The notes beneath the pieces were generated by a model, which made no database searches, had not been told where the DNA came from, and saw nothing but the letters and a program-made list of their open reading frames with translations. Of a stretch of DNA of 64,000 nt, positions 56,936-64,000 are shown piece after piece. Numbering within the stretch: the first letter of the stretch is position 1; each line of letters starts with the position of its first letter. Made by a program: the position numbers and the translations under genes. Source of the stretch: Ypsolopha sequella. Its lineage: Eukaryota; Arthropoda; Insecta; Lepidoptera; Ypsolophidae. The stretch is taken from contig CAKOHE010000068.1 of the NCBI GenBank assembly GCA_934047225.1, forward strand, positions 124,001-188,000, in the 5' to 3' direction.

Positions 56936-57138
56936 GTAAGATTGTGACTCCGTGCTCCGCTGCCATCTCGTCCACAACATACCTTGTTGACACATTGGTC
57001 TTTGTTCTGCCGTACGATATCTATTAGAGTGGCTTTTGTATTTGTAGCATCGAATGCTATATTTTTGCTTGTGAGCCACTCCTGTATTCTTCCTTTATTC
57101 CATGACATCGCAGGCAGCAACTCCACTTTTGGCATCAA
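56936..57138 (-). pseudogene. Wide-spaced DDE transposase, third member, fragment
   Basis: The minus strand reads SWNKGRIQEWLTSKNIAFDA followed by a TLIDIVRQNKDQC stretch, matching the segment between the second Asp and the Glu of the transposase at 47930-48010. Neither catalytic residue is included, and the copy ends in the GC-rich repeat. Confidence 0.7.
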
Positions 57139-58440
57139 GGAGGTAAAGGTAGGAGATAAGTATGTGAGGTAGGAGGAGGTAAATCTCTGCTCTGTGTAGT
57201 GTAATGAGTCGCATACAAGTAGGTTGCGTTTATGCTGGCAATGTATGATGTCTACTGTAGTGTAGATGTCCGTCTACTTTGTATTAATTTAAAAATAGGT
57301 TTAAAATATGGAATTCCATGAAAGCGAACCTTAGTCAATAAGTAGGAATGAAACAAATAAGTTAAAAAGAAATATTAAAGAAATCAAAAATATAAATCTT
57401 ATTAAAAGTTATAGGTTTTAATTTAAACAAAAGGTACAGAGCCGCTACCAACGGTCTTGTTACGGTAGTTCGTTGGAGGCAACTCGTATTAAAACTCTTG
57501 CCACCCACTCAGAGGGAGAAAAAGCGATTTTTTGCATTACGTAAGTGCAAAAAACCGCCTTTTTTCCTTGAAATCGTAAATGGTGAAATGATCAGAACAG
57601 AAGCATGAATGTTTTCGCAGATGTCGCCCAATTTTTAGTTTTAATATCTACCCTAGTTGCTTTAATCCACTTGTTTCTCAAAGTCTAAAGTGTGATGTTC
57701 TTTATCATTGCAACCTACAACGGCACACGTACGCATTTTGTGTTCTAAATACTACCCAGAAAGAAATACTACTTTCACAAAACTTAAACTTAATGTGCGG
57801 GAAAAAGTACCAAACACCATAGTCTGGCTCAACTCTAGTTTGTTTATGGTCTCTGCATAAACTTGACACTTCGTTTTATGAAAACTTCTACTAGCGCTAA
57901 CTAAACTAGCGCCTTCTTATTCACTTTGATGAAACTCAACTGACAGCTGTCAAGGAAAACGGCTCATTGGAGCTCTCTCAATGTTTGATTTTTTTCTAAA
58001 AACAAATATCAAACCCTTTCATTTGATATCCATATTGAGGAAGTAGTCAAAAAATATTTAATCCGCCATTCTTGGATTTACAATGACAACGAATGTATTA
58101 AATTATATTATCATCAGAACTAAAGGTGCGTGCTAAATTTCAACAGGAAGGGGGTCAAATAAACAGGGCAAGCTAAATAAAACCATTACAAGGAGGACGT
58201 ATGCAAAGAATGTTGTTATGTTGATTAATCATAAATATTATATTAGTCAACATATTATATTTCTGGAATCACGTCGTTATTAGTAAAATTTGTCTCTTGA
58301 CTTAATGAATTTAGTCATTTTTCTATACTATTGAACGAATTGAACGAATTAATTTATCGAACCCATCACTTTATGCAAACACTAGTGAAATAAATCTGGC
58401 CACATTATTCAGGGAAATGACAGTAGTGTCTGTCAAACGA
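57139..58440. other. Intergenic, no recognised gene
   Basis: A hairpin around 57525-57560 (GCGATTTTTTGCATTACG against CGTAAGTGCAAAAAACCGC) is the only structure seen. Confidence 0.5.
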
Positions 58441-58950
58441 TACTCTCAATTTGTGGCTTGGGATATAGTCTGTATATATAAAATTCAAAGTCGTGACTGA
58501 CTGACTGACTGACTGATATATCAACGCACAGCCTAAACCGCTGGTCCTAGAGATTTGAAATGTTGCATATAGACCTTATATATTGTAGGCATCCACTAAG
58601 AAAGGATTTTTCAAAATTCACCCCCTAAGGGGGTAAAACGGGTGTCCAAAGTTTGTATCGGGAAAAAAGATTAGTAAGACTATTTTATTCGAGACTTCAC
58701 AGGAGTACTCCTGTTTATAAATGAAAAATCACGTGTTTCAGGTTTTTTCACAATTTAACCCCTAAAAGGAGGAAATGAGGTAACAAAGTCTGAAAATCAA
58801 CATGGGTATCGTTTGTTTGGTTTATCGGGTCGCTGATTACAAAAACAACAACGATTTAAAAATCCAACGTGGTGGACGTGAAAAAGACTTTTCCAGAGTT
58901 CAACCCCTTAAAGGGGGAAATAGGGTGACAAAGTCTCAAAAACAACATGG
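58441..58950 (+). repeat. Interspersed repeat, possibly a Helitron 5' region
   Basis: TATATATAAAATTCAAAGTC is followed by a (GACT)n run at 58495-58515 and ATATCAACGCACAGCC, then CACCCCCTAAGGGGGTAAAA twice with variation (58619-58639, 58756-58775) and near 58905. I associate this style with Helitron ends in insects, but no helicase is present, so the assignment is weak. Confidence 0.35.
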
Positions 58951-59721
58951 GTGTTCACGCCACAAGCGTGACGCATGCGGATGGGTAATTTCGCAACACA
59001 GCGCCTCGCACCAAAGGACTCTCACGCCGGCGCTTGTTCGTTCTCTTCCGCGGCGGACGTCTCCCGAAACACACGTGTGCACACTCGCGCCGCCGACACG
59101 CCGATAAATCTCGCGTACCTTGTGCTCATACCAGTGTCGTGTTCACATTACTCCAACCAATACATCCTGCTCATCCCTGCCCAAGACCAGCTCAATCAGC
59201 CCAACAAAGAGGGACGCCACGCGGCGCATTCGCCGGCCCATCCAGAACCATCCAGAACAAAGGTTAGTTCACTCACGTTGTCAACTCATCCATTTTCCCT
59301 TTCTCATCAGCTCTGCATTCATGTAACTAGCGTGTACATTTCTGGTCCTTCGAGTCCGTTTTCGAAAATTTCGAAAATTTCTGGTCCTTCGAGTCCGTTT
59401 TCGAACATTTTTGATCCTTCGAACCGTTAGTGAACCAGCCCCCCTCGATTTACTACAGTCCATTTTCACCCGGTTACATATTTTGGCCCCCTCCCCGGCC
59501 CTTTTGCCGGCAAAAAATATTTTGTGGTCTCGAATACCTATTTCGGGTAGGTAGTTACTGCGTCCGCGCCGCCTAGAACATTCCATTTATCTGTAAAGAA
59601 CCGGCCCCCTTCACCCCAGGCACAGAATAAACTCACTTTCATTCCGTTTATTATTATTATTCAGCTCAGATAATATAATTTATATCCTTTTGGATCACCC
59701 ATTCTGTTTAAACAAATAACA
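58951..59721 (+). repeat. Candidate 5' LTR of the right-hand BEL/Pao element
   Basis: It starts TGTTCACGCCACAAGCGTG and ends AAATAACA, has an AATAAA near 59626, and is followed by a GACCCGGTGCCGGGTATT segment that could serve as a primer site. It contains two copies of TCTGGTCCTTCGAGTCCG (59340, 59380). Borders are inferred from the TG...CA ends and the position before gag; the partner LTR is outside the window. Confidence 0.45.
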
Positions 59722-60907
59722 AAATTTTATAGACCCGGTGCCGGGTATTAATTTGACACCTTATCTTATGTTCTGGAATTGGTTATCCATTCAGCCCAAT
59801 TGTTTGTTACAGTCCACTATATTTCTTTATTAAATCCCCCCCGTCACTCCCAGGGATTAATTATCAGCCCTTATAAACCCCATACGTAAAATTAATTAAA
59901 CTCAAAGTCAGCATTTTGCTCAACACTGTTAGGTACCATTTTTTACATGTAACTCCCGACCCAATCTTTTCAAATGTACTTGAAGTGATTTAACTCTGCT
60001 CGTAAATAGTTCAAATTTTAAGTTTTATATCGTGTTACAACGTTTTGAGTACATTTCACTTTGTTTTGTATCGCGCGGAGAGGTGTAAATCTACCCACTG
60101 TCAAAGATAGTTTTCGTATTTTGCGAGTATTTTTTTGGTGCGAGTATAAATTCGCTTTATTTCGTGCACTTACATACGTTACATACATACGTATACATAC
60201 ATTATTACGTTACGTATTACCAAAGCTTGATTTGCAAAATTAGATTGTCCACTCATTTAGAACCGATTTCGGCCAGGTAAATACATTCTTTGTTTGTTTA
60301 CGCACTCAAAGAAGTAGGTAGATATTTTGTTCTATAAATAGAATTTATCACGACTCTGCTCTAAAACGGTTGCAGTTGTTTTTGTTGTAAATGTACTATC
60401 GTGTAAGCAAGAACTAACGCGTATTATCGGCACATGATTTCAAGGCAAATAACATAAAAGTGAACAAGTTCATCAGCCCTTTTCGATAATTTTGTGTTAC
60501 GGTAATATTGTGTCGCAGTAATAGATTGCCGGACAGTTTTTTCGTGTTATTGCCTGCTCTTTAACCGGGTGCATATAGCACAAATATAGTAAACAATTTT
60601 TTTTTTCTTCTCATCTCTGATCTTATTGTTTATGGTACACATATAGGGTGTTCCACGTTGGTTTATCAGCTCATATACAGGTTGTTTAAAAAAAAATATA
60701 TTTTTTATTTTTTTTTCTCTGTCGTGTTTATTTAAGAGTTCCGTGTTCCGTTTGAACATAGTCATTGTTACTTCATCCGCGCAAGTATCTCAGCTCTATT
60801 CATCTATCTCATCAATTATTTCAGTTGTACGCTCGCTCTTATAGTTCAGCTCAAACTCGTTGCGTATTTTATCTTAGTAAACAACCATCTAGTTTAACAA
60901 GATTAAG
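59722..60907 (+). other. Leader between candidate LTR and gag
   Basis: 1.2 kb with no coding motif and poly-T tracts near 60597 and 60700. This is long for a BEL leader and may contain another insertion. Confidence 0.4.
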
Positions 60908-63900
60908 ATGCCTTCGAAATCACAAGCCGCGATTTTTCGTGAAGCCATAAAGGCGATAGTTCTGGAGGTTGGTGCGGCGGTCGAGGCTGGTGACAGAAAA
61001 ACATATTCTGTGGCGGACTTCACCGCTCGTTACGCAAACATACAACACGTTAAAGCTAAGTTAGAGGACGTATATTATGAAATCCTTGACGATGAGGATT
61101 TGTCCGACGAAACTGAGGCAACCTACACGAAAAATTTTCAGTCGGCACTTAGCGACTATGATGCTATCCTAGTGGCATTCGAAAAATTGAAAGAAAAATC
61201 AGCTCTTCCGGACAAGACGCAACCCCTCAGCTCAGGTACACCCGTTGGTGTTCTACTAAAAATACCTATTCCGGAGGTTCACTCGAACGTGGAAGAATGG
61301 CCCTCGTTTATTGTCGTTTTTAGGAGCCTCATCAGTGAGATGGCTACAGTCTCGGATGCTGTCAAGCTGCATTAGGTTTAAAGATACTTTATTCTTATTA
61401 AAGACAACATGTCACTTACATAAGAAGAAATCTTAAGTATTTACAATTAAAGTTTGCATTATTTGTTAGGCGCCCTAAAGGGTGAGGCACATGAAATGGT
61501 GAAACACCTCTACCCTACCAACGAGAATTATCCCACAGCCATGGAAATTCTCACCAAGCGTTACGACAATCGTCGCGTACTCATTGACCGATTTGTGGAA
61601 ATTATCATGAACCTTCCGCACATCCACATGCGCTCGGATATCCGCACATCGTTTTTAATTCCGCTTATCTCAGCGCAAAGCGCTCTCCGCAACCTCGATC
61701 TGCCCATGAAGGATTCTGACTATGTTTTCGTGTCCATGGTGGTGCGAAAACTACAAGGCGAGCTCCGCACTCTTTTCTAGCGGAAGTACGGATCTCGCGC
61801 AACTCTGCCCACGCTCAAGAACCTCATTGAGTTCTTGGAAGAGCACGCACGCTGCAAGGAGAATGCATCGTCGTCCCTTGCGTCACAGGATGCTCCTTCT
61901 TCAGCACGGCTCGGCCCTTCAAAAAGGCTCACTCATCTCAATCAGTTGGTTCAGCCCACTCGAGGTACTCCACGTCAGCCCTACCAGGCTCATCAAGAGC
62001 TCCGCCCCATGGCTCCTCGGCAGGACAATCGCTCCCCCCGTCCTATTCGTCAACCATTTTTGGCATTTGCGACAGCGCCAGTTTACTCGGCCCAAACATC
62101 CCCATCACCCACTCGCCAACAAAATTATTCGGCTCAACCTTCTTCCCCTACTGGTGGTATGCCATGCCCATACTGCAAGAATAGGGGACACAAACTCATC
62201 GCCTGCCCAGAATTTAATAACCAACCGGTTCAAGGTCGGTGGGATTTTGTGAACTCACGCAACCGGTGCCGGCGCTGTTTGGGTCCTCATTATGAGAACG
62301 AGTGCAGGTCTACACGTGCATGCAAGGAGTGTGGGCGGACTGACCACCACACTTCATTGCATCGCCATGAGGCCATGTCTCCGACACGCTCATCTGCTCA
62401 TTTGCTGCCTCCGTTTCTACGTGAGCAGCCCAGACAGCGCTCAGCGCATGAGCCTCAACACCATTCGGCACATGCTACACAGGCATACACGTCCCGTCCC
62501 AACCCGCCCACTCAATCGCGATCGCCAAGTAGGTCTCGGGTAGGTAGGCAACAGTGACTACCTACAATAACAGAGCACTATGAAGGCGAGGACGACCAGT
62601 ACTCAACACACTCAGCACACTCATCACATACACACTCAGCTCATTTTCACTCCATGACTTCAACTCCAACAGAGAATTCCTGTAACTCCGCACAACGTGT
62701 AGTGAACGTCACTAACACACCAATTTTGTTGCCAACCGTCTCACTTAAAATAGCAGACGTACATGGTCAATTTCACTCAGCACGAGCCCTGTTAGACTGT
62801 GGAAGTATGCTGACTCTTTGTTCTCAGCGCATGGCCAGAATTTTAAATTTACCATTAAAACATACATCTCTAAAAATCGCAGGAGTTGGAAATCAGCACA
62901 CACAAAACTCAAAGGCATCAATCACAATTGTATGCCGACCTACACACCGTGACACACCTACGATCACGGCCATAGTCCATATATTGAAGAACGTAACTGG
63001 GTACCTACCGTTAGAAAAGGTTCCAGATCTCGCTCAGTTAACAGGTCACCCACCGATTCCTCTTGCTGATCGAGAATACCACACACCAGCTCCGGTTGAT
63101 CTAATACTAGGGTCTGACGTTCTTGGTCAAGTGTTGGACGGAACCAAGGTTTCGCTCGGCCTTGGCAAGCCCATAGCCTTCGGCACGATATTCGATTTTA
63201 CATTGATAGGACCTTTCGAAAGTTTACATACCTCACCCACGAATCAAGTCAATTCAGTTCACATTGTCGGCTCTCACACGGACTCAGAGCATTCCACTCA
63301 TGACATTCACAAAAGTCTTGAGAGGTTTTGGGAATTCGAGGAACCCCAAACCTACAAGCATACCAGCCCATTAGAGGAACAGTGTGAGGACATTTTCCGC
63401 ACCACAACTACTCGTGAACCATCAGGTCAATATATGGTTACACTGCCCTTTCTGCACAACGCGCCGACATTAGGTTCCACTCATGCTATTGCGCTACGCA
63501 GGTTTCTCAATTTAGAGAAGAAGCTGCTAGCGAACCCGCCCTTCTGCTAGAAATACGTAGAGTTCATGTCAGATTACATAAAATTGGGACATATGTCGCC
63601 GTGTCACCCCAATAGCTTTGCTCATAAATCCCATTTCTATATCCCACATCATGGAATATTTAAGCCAGGATCAGAAAAGTTACGCTGCGTCTTTGACGGA
63701 AGTTGCAAAAGCTCAAACGGCGTCAATTTAAATGATTGTCTTCATACAGGTCCAGCTCTTCAACAAGATATTGTTGACATTATCATGTCCTTCAGGATCC
63801 ACTCACAAGTTTTCAGCACTGACATCCGAATGATGTTCAGAAATATCCTCATTCACCCAGAGCAAAGACCTTTTCAACTCATTCTCTGGCGTTCTTTGCC

Positions 63901-64000
63901 CGACCAGCCCCTGCTCACGTATGCCCTTAATACCGTCACATATGGATTAAGGTCCAGCCCATACCATGCCATCCGCACTTTACTCCAATTGGCTGATGAC
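60908..64000 (+). pseudogene. BEL/Pao Gag-protease-RT polyprotein, one frame with three stops, cut by the window end
   Basis: From the ATG at 60908: Gag (DUF1759-like, PIPEVHSNVEEWPSFIVVFR), interrupted by an 80-bp insertion, then LGALKGEAHEMVKHL. Three zinc knuckles follow around 62161-62355 (CPYCKNRGHKLIACP, CRRCLGPHYENEC, CKECGRTDHH). The protease has ALLDCGSMLTLCS, where the active-site DSG reads DCG. RT begins at 63551: KLRCVFDGSCKSSNGVNLND, FSTDIRMMFRNILI, LILWRSLP. All lie in frame 2. Stops are TAG at 61778, TGA at 62555 and TAG at 63548. The element moves through an RNA intermediate; this copy looks recently inactivated. Confidence 0.9.
61375..61454 (-). mobile_element. 80-bp LINE 3'-tail insertion in gag
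   Basis: The duplication TGCATTA (61368-61374, 61455-61461) flanks a short sequence whose minus strand ends AATAAAGTATCTTTAAACC, like a severely 5'-truncated LINE tail. Insert plus duplication is 87 bp (29 codons), so the downstream frame is unchanged, although the insert begins with TAG in frame. Confidence 0.8.

Noticed and set aside
58802..59430. Plus-strand open frames with Arg/Pro-rich peptides
   Set aside because: They fall in the Helitron-like repeat and the candidate BEL LTR and share no motif with any protein I recognise.

Overview
The window is a eukaryotic, almost certainly insect, stretch of AT-rich DNA built nearly entirely from nested transposable elements. I found no host single-copy gene, rRNA or CRISPR array. 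The mix of families (Penelope-like, Ty3/gypsy, BEL/Pao with an env-like gene, copia with a half-tRNA primer site, Jockey/CR1- and I-type LINEs, hAT and piggyBac-like MITEs, PIF/Harbinger, a wide-spaced Tc1/mariner relative) is typical of a large hemipteran-like genome. The order is a guess; arthropod is much safer.

Region by region. 1-5404: a degenerate LINE, the tail of a Jockey-like ORF1, a 316-bp tandem repeat, and a repeat family (called X here) with a perfect 34-bp-arm palindrome. 5405-14137: a Ty3/gypsy element with 482-bp LTRs that differ at only two adjacent bases, yet with a gutted pol and a decayed DDE transposon (21-bp terminal inverted repeats) inside. It sits in a copy of repeat X. 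14138-21407: the rest of repeat X, a gypsy integrase scrap, then a full-length Penelope-like element (intact 936-codon RT plus GIY-YIG ORF) facing a nearly identical 5'-truncated copy that is split by a 481-bp hAT-type MITE. 21408-33420: a CR1/Jockey-like LINE with a mutated RT active site, then a second member of the DDE family cut in two by an I-type LINE (TSD 25941-25951 / 30287-30297), then gypsy gag debris.

33424-40150: a Jockey-like ORF1 relic split by a head-to-head dimer of a second Penelope family. That dimer carries a Tc1/mariner-related transposon with an apparently intact three-exon transposase in one arm and a 680-bp solo LTR in the other. 40499-48381: the 3' half of a BEL/Pao element with an env-like gene broken by two tandem duplications, a gypsy integrase scrap, and a broken relative of the three-exon transposase. 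48393-53392: a copia element with 111-bp LTRs, its gag split by a TTAA-flanked MITE. 53398-58950: a Harbinger deletion derivative, a 59-bp-arm foldback, an inverted copy of repeat X with GC-rich hairpins, a third transposase scrap and a Helitron-like repeat. 58951-64000: a BEL/Pao element whose gag, protease and RT start share one frame, running off the window.

The genes form no shared pathway; what connects them is insertion order. Target-site duplications and uninterrupted reading frames across the insertions give relative ages. The most notable signals are the paired inverted Penelope copies with hammerhead-ribozyme-like tails, the intact wide-spaced DDE transposase with a SAP-like insertion, and the young gypsy element that appears to have moved with a dead DNA transposon inside it.
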